Source: a bacterium (GTDB taxonomy: Bacteria > Planctomycetota > Planctomycetia > Pirellulales > Pirellulaceae). Taken from it: a DNA stretch of 64,000 nt. This document shows, one piece after another, positions 9,009-16,598 of this stretch. The stretch spans positions 1-64,000 of the forward strand of contig JAUIGN010000034.1 in assembly GCA_030430075.1 (NCBI GenBank), in the 5' to 3' direction. Within the stretch, counting starts at the first letter, position 1, and every line of letters starts with the position of its first letter. Both the position numbers and the translations under genes were made by a program. The notes under the pieces were generated by a model. The model made no database searches, was not told the origin of the DNA, and saw only the letters and a program-made list of their open reading frames with translations.

Positions 9009-9563
9009 TTAGCCGGATCCGGAGCGCCGCCGCCGGCTGGCAATCGAACGGCAGCGCCAGTAGCCGAGGCATCCGCCCAAGGGAATCGAACCGGCCAACG
9101 CGACGCCGGCGGCGATCGCGATCAACGTGGTGTCGATCCGCAAGTAGATCAGCAGCAATCCCAAAAGGGCGGGGATGGCCATGCCGCACCCGAACGACCA
9201 TGCCATGATGCCTAGGACGTAATCGCCGGCCGATAGCGGGTTCACTCGGATGAGCCCTTCACGATGGCACGCGATCAACTCCAAGGCCCGCCCGGAATCG
9301 GTCCGCGCGACGAGGACCACTTGATTGAAGCCTCGGCCCGACAGGACGGACACAATACCGTGTTGATCGAGCAACTCGCGGCAGGCCGGCAGGTCAAAGG
9401 CATCCCGTTGGGCGGCAACGGTGATTTCGGGGACGCGCCCGCCCGGTGGCTGTCCTCTCAATCCACTGCTCGACGCTTCCTGAGAACGCGGCCCTGACGC
9501 CGACGACGGGTCGTCGCGCGACGCTTCTTGGCGACCACTGGCTGCGGCACGTTGCTCCTTCAC
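9009..9563 (-). CDS. DUF2007-like membrane protein
   Basis: The frame is open to 9743, but the upstream part overlaps the preceding kinase gene. The better start is GTG at 9563 (VKEQRAAASGRQ), preceded by GGAG 8 nt upstream, giving 184 residues. After a polar, Ser/Arg-rich N-terminus it has a segment resembling DUF2007: DAFDLPACRELLDQHGIVSV and FNQVVLVARTDSGRALELI. Two hydrophobic helices follow (about residues 115-165). DUF2007 is annotated as a putative prokaryotic signal-transducing domain with no firm function. It is the last gene of a four-gene minus-strand operon, 43 bp after the kinase. Confidence 0.65.
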   Translation of the reverse strand: MKEQRAAASGRQEASRDDPSSASGPRSQEASSSGLRGQPPGGRVPEITVAAQRDAFDLPACRELLDQHGIVSVLSGRGFNQVVLVARTDSGRALELIACHREGLIRVNPLSAGDYVLGIMAWSFGCGMAIPALLGLLLIYLRIDTTLIAIAAGVALAGSIPLGGCLGYWRCRSIASRRRRSGSG

Positions 9564-9606
9564 CTGCTGGCTCCACGTGAATGATGCTCCGCCCGAGATT
9601 GTAGAC

Positions 9607-10683
9607 TTATTCGAATTCCTGATCGAGTCGTTCCAGCATCCGGCTGGCCAGCGCCAATTGCCGGCGTTGCCGGCGTTGGCGGCCGGTGGCTTTCCCCGCA
9701 TCGCCAAATGCCCGCCGCGCCTCGCCGTCCGGTAAGAAATCATTGAGAACGATGGTGCACCACTTGATGCGATAGAGGGGAAGCAGAAGTTGCACGCGGC
9801 GGCAGGTCAGATCAGCAGCCGCGCAGAGTCCCGCGACGCGCTGCAGAAACGGCGCGAAGGACGATGGCTGCGCCGGCACGTCGATCTGCGAATAGAAGTC
9901 GCAGACCAGCTTGGCTGGGTCGTCCCAGCCGGCATACTCGAAATCGACAAACATCAGCGAGCCATCGTCCTGCAACAAGGCGTTGTGAAATCCGAAGTCG
10001 GAAGGTGAAAGAATGCGGTCTGCCGCCACCAGCTCGTCCTGCATCTCAAGTGGCGTGCTGCGTACCTCGGATTCCAGCCTGGCGCAATGGTGCTCGAAGG
10101 CGTCCTTCAGCGGCCCCCCGACAAACCGGCCCATCTCCGCACTGATCTCGGTTGTGGGGTGGATGGCCGCCAGGCGTTGCAGCCGCTTGCCGATCGTGCC
10201 AATGTGCCGCTCGATTGAGAAACACGCCTCGGACGCTTCGCCTAGAGCCAGCGCCTCCGGTTCGGATCGCAGCCGGTTGGCATCGCACAGGAAGCGGACC
10301 GCTTCATCGTGGTGGGCCGCCGTCAGATCCGCCGGTCGCAACGGGCGCCCCGGGAGGAAAGAATACAGGGCCAGGCCCGCCGCTCGATCGAGTCCCAACG
10401 GTTGCGGGAGCCGGCGCATGCCGTGGCGCCACAAACAACGGCAAAACGCGAACTCGGTTCCCGCCCGATCACGCCGGTCGCGCCGATGGGAGAAATACCA
10501 CTTCAGGAGGTAGTCGCCGCTGGTGGCCTGCAGGCGAAACGTCCGGTTGTTCCGCCCGCCGGACAGCGGGTGAAGGCGTACGCCGGCCGCTGCGTCGGCG
10601 GTGATTCCTGCCGCCGTCAGCAGGGCAGTTGCCTGCCGGGCGAGCTGCTTTGGATCGAAATCGGCGCGATCCGAGACGTTCAT
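9607..10683 (-). CDS. APH/choline-kinase-like phosphotransferase
   Basis: The start is ATG 10683 (MNVSDRADFDPKQLARQ), which overlaps the stop of the HAD gene by 4 bp (ATGA), giving 358 residues. The longer frame upstream reads through the HAD gene and is rejected. The N-lobe contains PLSGGRNNRTFRL and YLLKWYF with the ATP-binding Lys. The C-lobe has a Brenner-like motif SDFGFHNALL (Asp and Asn conserved) and the metal-binding DFEYAGWDDP. This places it in the aminoglycoside/choline/homoserine kinase-like superfamily, and the substrate is unknown. Tight coupling to a HAD phosphatase suggests the pair works on the same phosphorylated small molecule. Confidence 0.8.
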   Translation of the reverse strand: MNVSDRADFDPKQLARQATALLTAAGITADAAAGVRLHPLSGGRNNRTFRLQATSGDYLLKWYFSHRRDRRDRAGTEFAFCRCLWRHGMRRLPQPLGLDRAAGLALYSFLPGRPLRPADLTAAHHDEAVRFLCDANRLRSEPEALALGEASEACFSIERHIGTIGKRLQRLAAIHPTTEISAEMGRFVGGPLKDAFEHHCARLESEVRSTPLEMQDELVAADRILSPSDFGFHNALLQDDGSLMFVDFEYAGWDDPAKLVCDFYSQIDVPAQPSSFAPFLQRVAGLCAAADLTCRRVQLLLPLYRIKWCTIVLNDFLPDGEARRAFGDAGKATGRQRRQRRQLALASRMLERLDQEFE

Positions 10684-11297
10684 GAGCGGCCCTGTCGAAA
10701 CAGCAGGTCGGAGACGGCCGGCCATGACCCGGCGCGCAACAGCCCGGTGACGTCGGCGCCGGTGGCGTGCGGGTCGAACAAGATTCGCTTGGCAGCTTGA
10801 GGAAAACCGGGCTCGTGCAGCAGCTCCGGAAGGTCGTCGACAAAAACGCCGCACCCGAGCGTGGCGATCCGGTCCAACTTGGCGTCTTTCGTCTCCTCAA
10901 AGTAGACGCGGTCTGCGGCCAGTCCGAACGGGCCCTGGGTAAACCACTCCCGAGCATCCAGCCACTCACGGGCCGCGCGGTGCATGTCCAACGGCGGCCC
11001 GGCAAACGGTTGCCGTGTACGGTGGCTGACGATACAGACCACAATCTCCCGCTCTGCACATTCGCGGAGGAAGGCGGCCGCGCCGGGAAACGGCCGAGCG
11101 GCTTGGATCTCGTGGCCGTAGACGAGCCCCTGCAGTTCCGTCCACGCGTCTTCGCGATCGGCCGCGCGCAGCTCGTTCCGGACCGCTTCTTTCTCGCTCG
11201 GCGTGTCGGCCGGGATCAGCCCGCGGTCAACGGCTGCCCGGTGGAAGAGCCCGTCATAACAGACCAAGGTGTTGTCGAAATCGAGGCCGATGATCAT
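10680..11297 (-). CDS. HAD-superfamily phosphatase
   Basis: ATG 11297 gives 205 residues, starting directly with HAD motif I (MIIGLDFDNTLVCYD: nucleophile Asp, DxDNT form). Other HAD elements are VCIVSHRT (motif II Ser), a Lys in FEETKDAKLDRI (motif III) and CGVFVDDLPELL (motif IV acidic pair). The helical cap lies between motifs I and II. HAD enzymes hydrolyse or transfer phosphate from small molecules. It starts 23 bp after the alcohol dehydrogenase gene and overlaps the kinase gene by 4 bp, so the three are almost certainly cotranscribed. The specific substrate cannot be inferred. Confidence 0.85.
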   Translation of the reverse strand: MIIGLDFDNTLVCYDGLFHRAAVDRGLIPADTPSEKEAVRNELRAADREDAWTELQGLVYGHEIQAARPFPGAAAFLRECAEREIVVCIVSHRTRQPFAGPPLDMHRAAREWLDAREWFTQGPFGLAADRVYFEETKDAKLDRIATLGCGVFVDDLPELLHEPGFPQAAKRILFDPHATGADVTGLLRAGSWPAVSDLLFRQGRS

Positions 11298-11320
11298 GTT
11301 AACTCCAGACGTCCGGCGAG

Positions 11321-12361
11321 TCAGGTTGCCGGCATTTCGACCACCGGCCGAGGAACGTGACCGGCTTGCAGGTCGGCCAGCGCCTCGTTGATCGCTTCCA
11401 ACCCGTAGGTCTTTGTCATCAAGGGCTGAACGTTCAGCTTGCCGGCGACGAGCAATTCGCAATAGCGGGGAAAATCGCGATCGGGGTCGTTGTCACCTCC
11501 CCAGGTTCCGAGCAGCCGTTTGCCCTGGTTCAATTGCGCGGGATCGATCTGGAGCTGTTCGCCGTAAGGCGCATTGCCGATGACAACGACCGTGCCGCCG
11601 CGGCTGCGGACCGCCTGCAATGCCTGCCCCATCACGTGCGGGTTGCCGCACGCTTCCAGCGCGATGTCGACCCCTCCCGCGGCCGCGGTCCGGATCTGCT
11701 CCACCGGATCGTCCTGGCTGGCGTCAATCAGGACCGTTGCGCCGAACTGCCGCGCCAAGGCCAGCCGGTCGGCGTTGATGTCGACGGCAATCAGCGGATC
11801 GGCGCCGGCGCTGGCGGCCGCGGCGACAGCGCAGAGCCCGATTCCTCCGGTGCCAAACACCGCCACACTCTGCCCCGGCTCGACGCCGGCCGTATTCCAG
11901 ACGGCACCGGCGCCGGTCGGAACGGCGCAGCCGAGCAGCGCGGCGTCGCGAAACGGAATCGCCGCGGGGAGCGGCGTGATGCGGTTTTCGCTGACCACGC
12001 TATGCCGCTGGAAGGTTGTTAAACCACCCGCGTTGACTTTGCCGATCGAAGAATCGTAGACGGTTCCCGGAACGTCGCCCCCCGAACCCTTCATCCAAGA
12101 CAAAATGACTCGGTCTCCCGGTCGGCATTTGGCTACCGCCGGACCGACTTCCAGCACGGTGCCGCTCCCCTCATGGCCCAGGCAGTGCGGCAGGTATTGA
12201 TCCGGCCCGCGGTCGCCGCGAGCTTCCAGGAGCTGCGTGTGACATACGCCACTGTATGCGATTTCGACGAGCACTTGACCGGGCCGTAGCACCGGGACCT
12301 CGAGCTCAGTCAGTTGAAGCGGTTGGCCGGGCGTTACCAGAATCGCGGCAAGTGTCTTCAT
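11321..12361 (-). CDS. Zinc-type medium-chain alcohol dehydrogenase lacking the structural-zinc cysteines
   Basis: ATG 12361 gives 346 residues. The upstream extension of the frame is untranslated by composition. Catalytic-zinc ligands are visible as GVCHT (Cys40), GHEG (His63/Glu64) and GCAVPTG (Cys in the third position). The NAD-binding motif is AVFGTGGIGLCAVAAA, followed by IAVDINADRLALARQFGA. Most zinc ADHs have a four-Cys structural lobe after the GD(R/H)V segment. Here the loop reads SWMKGSGGDVPGTVYD with no cysteines, so that site is absent. It is the first gene of an operon with a HAD phosphatase, a kinase and a DUF2007-like protein. The alcohol substrate is unknown. Confidence 0.85.
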   Translation of the reverse strand: MKTLAAILVTPGQPLQLTELEVPVLRPGQVLVEIAYSGVCHTQLLEARGDRGPDQYLPHCLGHEGSGTVLEVGPAVAKCRPGDRVILSWMKGSGGDVPGTVYDSSIGKVNAGGLTTFQRHSVVSENRITPLPAAIPFRDAALLGCAVPTGAGAVWNTAGVEPGQSVAVFGTGGIGLCAVAAAASAGADPLIAVDINADRLALARQFGATVLIDASQDDPVEQIRTAAAGGVDIALEACGNPHVMGQALQAVRSRGGTVVVIGNAPYGEQLQIDPAQLNQGKRLLGTWGGDNDPDRDFPRYCELLVAGKLNVQPLMTKTYGLEAINEALADLQAGHVPRPVVEMPAT

Positions 12362-12484
12362 GGGCGAACTCGAAGCGGGGGCGACAAAAAGCAGTGGCTC
12401 CTGGGCTGATTGTACTCGACGCAGCGGCGCCGACCACGCAGGACGCGACACGCACCAAGGTGACAACGGAGCGCCCTTTCGTAG

Positions 12485-12501
12485 GTCCTGCTGTGCATGA
12501 C
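12485..12501 (+). repeat. R2 palindromic repeat, degenerate copy
   Basis: GTCCTGCTGTGCATGAC carries one mismatch in the left arm relative to the other R2 copies. It is preceded by CGTAG, as at 8846. Confidence 0.6.
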
Positions 12502-12663
12502 AGGATACGGCTTGGCTCTTCGAGAAGGGGCTATCAACGAGGTCGCGGTTTGGTGGCGCCGCCGTTGTTCGTTTCGAGTCACGTGTTTGCGCGGAAAGCT
12601 TATCAAGGTACGGCAAGTGCGTGCAAGTTGCTGGGTCGCGATCGTTGGCAGTGAGCTTCGCAA

Positions 12664-12754
12664 CGGCGCCGCGTCTATCAGCCGGAACGCGTTAGCGCCA
12701 AGTTTGTCCTGCGATCAACGGAACCGGGGCTAACGCCCCACGGCTGATGAATCG
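12664..12754 (-). repeat. R1 dispersed repeat, full copy
   Basis: Read on the minus strand it runs ATTCATCAGCCGTGGGGCG, TTAGCCCCGGTTCCGTTGATCG and GCGCTAACGCGTTCCGGCTG. Both hairpin halves are present. Confidence 0.75.
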
Positions 12755-12850
12755 CTTGCATTGGGGTCCGGTTCGCCCGGCGATCGACGGGAGCGTGGGC
12801 GGTGTTGCGCGCGATCGCTTGTCGATGGCGCGAATCTTTGCCTCGGCAGG

Positions 12851-13037
12851 GATTGGAGACCTTCGGTCAGCGGTTTCGGCGGGGTCGGAGACCCGCGCCG
12901 AGCGATGGGGTCGGAGACCCGCGCCGAGCGAGAGCGATGGGGCAGTGGCCCGCGCCGCGCGATCAGGCAGTGACCCGCGCCGCGCGATCAGGCAGTGACC
13001 CGCGCCGCGCGATGGGGCAGTGGCCCGCGCCGCGCGG
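12851..13037 (+). repeat. R3 tandem array, about 6 units
   Basis: A leader (GATTGGAGACCTTCGGTC, then GCGGTTTCGGCGG) is followed by two units of GATGGGGTCGGAGACCCGCG-CCGAGC type. Four related units follow in which GTCGGAGA is replaced by GCAGTGG or GCAGTGA and CCGAGC by CCGCGC. The period is about 25-26 bp. The array ends a few bases from the stop codon (13050) of the minus-strand gene. Confidence 0.8.
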
Positions 13038-13049
13038 TAGGGTGGTGAC

Positions 13050-14189
13050 TCACGGCGTGAGGGCCGGACCTGGGCGTACGGCGATGCGGATCGGGGTTGT
13101 ATCGCGGCGCTGCGCGAGGTAGGCGTTCAGGTCGTCCAGGTTCAGTTCCTTGCCAACCAGCGAAGCGAAGGGAAACCTGGCCGCGGTCTGGCTGAGGAAC
13201 CTGACGGACTCCGTCAGGTCGCCAGGCGTGTAGTTGTGAACTCCGTCGATCCGCAACAGCTTGCGGACGATGGTCTCTGGATTGAGCTTTGCGGGGCGCG
13301 TCGGAAAGACGGCGCCCACCAGGACAAGCTGCCCGCCGATCCGCACCAGGTCGATCGACTGTTCCACGGCAACGGGTGCCCCCGACATCTCAAAAGCGAC
13401 ATCGACGCCACGGCCCGCGGTCGCGCCATGGACGGTTGTCGACAAGGCGGTTGCGTCGCCACCGACGTGTACCGTGTGTGTCGCGCCAAAGTCGTGTGCC
13501 CTGCCCAACCGCTCGACCGACAGGTCGCTGACGATGATCGCCGAGGCTCCTTGCTGGGCGGCCATGGCGGCCGTCGTCAGTCCCAGCATGCCGGCGCCGT
13601 GGATGAGGACCGCCTTGCCGTGACACCCATCCGCGGTCCGCACCGCGGCGGCGACTGTGGCCGTCGCACAATTGGCGGGGCAGGCGGCATGGTCTTCCAG
13701 CGCGTCGGGTACCTTGACGACGGGCGTGCCGGCGGTCAGGTGGCAGAACTCAGCCAGCCCGCCGCTCAGCGGGTGCCGGTCGATGGTCTCGTGGCCGTAC
13801 TTGAAAAGCTGGTCGCACTTTTGCGGCAGGCCGCGATCACAGAAGAAGCACTCGCCACACGAGGCGGCCACCGACCAGGTGATGCGGTCCCCGAGCGCCA
13901 GCGGGGCGCCGGAAACATCGTGCGGCACCGGTCCGGATCGAGGCAGCGCTCGGATCCGGCCGATCGTCTCGTGACCCAGGACGGTCGGGCCCGAGACCGG
14001 CCGGTCACCACGGATTGTATGCAGGTCGCTGCCGCAGATCGTGCAGCAGGTAATCTCCACCCAAGCCTCGTGCGGTCCCAGCGTGGGCTGGGGAAACGTC
14101 CGCGTCCGCAGCGGTTCTCCCGGGCGGCAAAACACCAGGGCGCGCGCGAAGCGCGCTTCATCGTTCCCCGCTTGGCCATCCGTATTCAT
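13050..14189 (-). CDS. Zinc-dependent alcohol/threonine-dehydrogenase-like enzyme
   Basis: ATG 14189 (MNTDGQAGNDEARF) gives 379 residues. A GTG slightly upstream (VGVAERMNT) is a possible alternative start. Catalytic zinc ligands are in CCTICGSDLHTI (Cys) and LGHETIGRI (His-Glu). Unlike the previous dehydrogenase, the structural-zinc lobe is intact: CGECFFCDRGLPQKC. The dinucleotide site is VLIHGAGMLGLTTAAMAA. The LPQKCDQLFKYGHE segment resembles dehydrogenases that are annotated as associated with phosphonate catabolism, but no phosphonate genes are nearby, so that role is only a possibility. It is divergent from the DUF1501 gene across 230 bp. Confidence 0.8.
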   Translation of the reverse strand: MNTDGQAGNDEARFARALVFCRPGEPLRTRTFPQPTLGPHEAWVEITCCTICGSDLHTIRGDRPVSGPTVLGHETIGRIRALPRSGPVPHDVSGAPLALGDRITWSVAASCGECFFCDRGLPQKCDQLFKYGHETIDRHPLSGGLAEFCHLTAGTPVVKVPDALEDHAACPANCATATVAAAVRTADGCHGKAVLIHGAGMLGLTTAAMAAQQGASAIIVSDLSVERLGRAHDFGATHTVHVGGDATALSTTVHGATAGRGVDVAFEMSGAPVAVEQSIDLVRIGGQLVLVGAVFPTRPAKLNPETIVRKLLRIDGVHNYTPGDLTESVRFLSQTAARFPFASLVGKELNLDDLNAYLAQRRDTTPIRIAVRPGPALTP

Positions 14190-14419
14190 GCGCTCCGCCA
14201 CTCCCACTTCGGTCGCTGCCACCACGTGCCATTCACTTGCCGGCCATTGTAGGTCATCAAGCGGATTCGCATCAGCGTGGGTCAAGCAGCGGGGGCGAAA
14301 CCGTCTTGTCACTTTGTCATGCGGGGGAAAATCGCCTATCTTGACGAGTGAGGTGCCGGCGCCGGTCGGTCGCTCAAGGTGGCGGCCGAGGTCGGCAGAG
14401 ACGAGCGCAGGGAGTCGAC

Positions 14420-15931
14420 GTGTTACAGTTTCAAGGAACCAGAAGAACGCTTTGCGATGGAGTTTCGCGGCGCGCGTTCTTGCAGGTTGGCGGGCTGGGC
14501 GCCTTGGGATTGAACCTGGCCAACGCCGCCAGCCTCGAAGCGCGCGAGTCGACGCACAGGATGGCCGGTTCGGGCACCGGGGACCCGTTCGGTCGCGCCA
14601 AGTCGTGCATTCTGTTGTTTCCCTACGGGTCCCCTTCGTCGCATGAGACATTCGACCCGAAGCCCGAGTTGCCCGATGTGCAGGGCGAAATGCGGGCGAT
14701 CGCCAGTGCGGTTCCCGGGCTGCGGATCTGCGATCGCCTGCCCCGGCTGTCCCAGGTCATGGATCGCGTGACGGTGGTGCGGTCGATGACCCATCCGTAC
14801 CCGGTGCACGGGTTGGCTTACGCCGTAACGGGCATGCCGACGTATACGCCGGCACTGGAGACGTTGGCCCGAGACGCCCGTCACTGGCCGTTTATCGGCT
14901 CGGTCGTTGACTACCTGGAACGCAAACCGCGCGACGGTGACACTGCCCGGTTGCCGCGCAACATCGGACTGCCCTGGCTGGTGAATTCCAAGACGGACAA
15001 CCCGGCTGTTAACGCCGGCCCGTTCGCTGCTTTTCTGGGTGGTCAATACGATCCTCTGTGGACCGACTTTGATGGTCCCGGTTTGCACGTTGCGCCCAAG
15101 AACACCGTGGGCCAGACGGAGCGATTTCGCAACCCGTTTGGCGGTACGTCCGTTGACGGCCGCTTCCATCTCTCGACGGCCGCCGAATTGCCTCCGGACA
15201 TTTCGATCGAACGCTTGCGGTTGAGACGTTCGCTGTTGGCCCAATTCGATCGCGGGCGCGGGCAGCTAGACAACCATCCTCGACTGGACCTGTGGAGCCA
15301 ACAACAGCAGACGGCAATGTCGCTACTGACGTCGAATCGAATGCGGGTGGCCCTGGACATTGGCCGCGAAGCCCGGGCGACGCGCGAGCGTTACGGGCTG
15401 AATCTGTTCGGCCAGGGATGCCTGGCGGCGCGGCGGTTGGTCGAAGCGGGTGGCCGGTTCATCACCCTCTTCTGGGATTGTTTCGGCCAGTTCGCCAACG
15501 GTGCCTGGGATACGCACCAGTATCACTATCCGCGGATGAAAGAGTTGCTGTTGCCCGGGTTGGACGCGGCGTTGCCCACCCTCCTGACGGAACTGGACGA
15601 GCGGGGATTGCTGGACGAGACACTGGTGATCTGGATGAGCGAACATGGGCGAACACCGCAGATCAACAGCAAGCCCGGTGGCGGCCGTGAGCATTGGTCG
15701 CGGGCTTATTCAGTCGCCTTAGCCGGCGCTGGCATCGCACGTGGCAAGGTCGTGGGGCAGACCACGCGGGACGGGGGTGAGGTGCTGGAAAATCCGGTTT
15801 CACCCAAGGACATCCTGGCGACCGCCTTTTATCTGCTGGGGATTGATCCCGCAACCACCGTCCCGGACCGTCAAGGGCGACCGCACCCAATTGCCGGTAC
15901 GGGCAAGGTGCGCCCAGAATTGTTCGGTTGA
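14420..15931 (+). CDS. DUF1501 protein, Tat-exported
   Basis: The preferred start is GTG 14420 (VLQFQGTRRTLCDG), which has AGGGAG 5-6 nt upstream. The ATG 24 codons earlier adds an Arg/Gln-rich stretch of no family character. The 503-residue product has a Tat leader (VSRRAFLQVGGLGALGLNLANA). DUF1501 hallmarks follow: ILLFPYGSPSSHETFDPKPE, LPRLSQVMDRVTVVRSMTHP, LARRLVEAGGRF-type AARRLVEAGGRFITLFWD, WDTHQYHYPRMKELLLPGLD, ETLVIWMSEHGRTPQIN and GREHWSRAY. DUF1501 proteins are sulfatase/phosphatase-fold-like exported proteins greatly expanded in planctomycetes. They are usually paired with cytochrome-containing DUF1549/DUF1553 proteins, and no such partner is adjacent here. Confidence 0.88.
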   Translation: MLQFQGTRRTLCDGVSRRAFLQVGGLGALGLNLANAASLEARESTHRMAGSGTGDPFGRAKSCILLFPYGSPSSHETFDPKPELPDVQGEMRAIASAVPGLRICDRLPRLSQVMDRVTVVRSMTHPYPVHGLAYAVTGMPTYTPALETLARDARHWPFIGSVVDYLERKPRDGDTARLPRNIGLPWLVNSKTDNPAVNAGPFAAFLGGQYDPLWTDFDGPGLHVAPKNTVGQTERFRNPFGGTSVDGRFHLSTAAELPPDISIERLRLRRSLLAQFDRGRGQLDNHPRLDLWSQQQQTAMSLLTSNRMRVALDIGREARATRERYGLNLFGQGCLAARRLVEAGGRFITLFWDCFGQFANGAWDTHQYHYPRMKELLLPGLDAALPTLLTELDERGLLDETLVIWMSEHGRTPQINSKPGGGREHWSRAYSVALAGAGIARGKVVGQTTRDGGEVLENPVSPKDILATAFYLLGIDPATTVPDRQGRPHPIAGTGKVRPELFG

Positions 15932-16011
15932 TCACGGGCCCGCCTGCCGTCATTCGTACCGCCTGGCGACGGTCAGCCGCGCTACATTTCGCCTACGCTC
16001 ACAACCGGCTG

Positions 16012-16374
16012 CTACTCTTTGAGTTCGATCGGCAGGCGGTCGATCTTGGCAGCCAGGATGAAGTCGTTTTCGCTGAGCCCGCCGATGGCGTGTGTCCAGA
16101 GTTCGATCGACAGGTTCCGATAGCCCTCCAAGTGCAGGTCGGGGTGATGGCCGTCCGCCTCGGCAACTTCGGCCACCTTGCCAAAGAAGTCCATTCCCGC
16201 CATGAAATGTTTGACGGTCCAGTCCCGGCGAATTCTCTGACCGCCGTGGGTCAGGTGCCAATCGGGGATCGCGGCCAACTGTTGCTGAGCTTCTTCCAGC
16301 GAACAGGGGTCGACGCCTCCCTCGCACGGCAAACATTTCTTGGTAACCAGCGCGTCAGCGGCCTGAATTTGCAT
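16012..16374 (-). CDS. Pterin-4a-carbinolamine dehydratase
   Basis: ATG 16374 (MQIQAADALVTKKC) with GGGAG upstream gives 120 residues, typical of the PCD/DCoH family. The enzyme dehydrates 4a-hydroxytetrahydrobiopterin to recycle pterin cofactor. Signatures are CLPCEGGVDPCSLEEAQ near the N-terminus, the IPDW motif, FKHF-like VKHFMAGMDFFGKVAEVAEA, the catalytic histidine block DGHHPDLHLEGYRN and HAIGGLSENDFILAAKID. There is no aromatic amino acid hydroxylase in the window, so its partner is not visible. Confidence 0.93.
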   Translation of the reverse strand: MQIQAADALVTKKCLPCEGGVDPCSLEEAQQQLAAIPDWHLTHGGQRIRRDWTVKHFMAGMDFFGKVAEVAEADGHHPDLHLEGYRNLSIELWTHAIGGLSENDFILAAKIDRLPIELKE

Positions 16375-16598
16375 CGTCTGCGACTCCCAGGAGAAAGGAA
16401 AAATGCACGAAACCAACTCGCTTACCCCGTTGGCAAACGGTCGTTTCGTGCATTCTTGTCGATTTCGCCACCGGGACAAGGTGTGCAGGCCGGGCGACGG
16501 GTCCGCTTGCGCCTGTGTGATGTCGAGCGCCGTGACCGGGAAACCTGTCCCGGGTGCGCACCAACTTCAGTTCCCGATACCTGGGGAATCGGTGTCTC

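Larger units (their letters stand above)
12362..13049. other. Repeat-rich intergenic region carrying R2, R1 and an R3 array
   Basis: These 688 bases hold no supported gene. In order there is a degenerate R2 palindrome (12485-12501), a full R1 copy (about 12664-12754) and an R3 tandem array (about 12851-13037) running up to the stop codon of the next dehydrogenase gene. Short frames through the R3 array are repeat artefacts. Confidence 0.7.

Noticed and set aside
12851..13037. CRISPR array
   Set aside because: The R3 units are adjacent with no unique spacers, and there are no cas genes.
12747..13122. Open frames through the R3 array giving GSETRAE-type repeats
   Set aside because: All frames are open because the repeat unit lacks stop codons. 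No start or domain supports translation.
16536..16553. CCGGGA...TCCCGG hairpin downstream of the M56 gene
   Set aside because: The stem has six pairs and there is no T-run on the minus strand, so terminator function is not supported.
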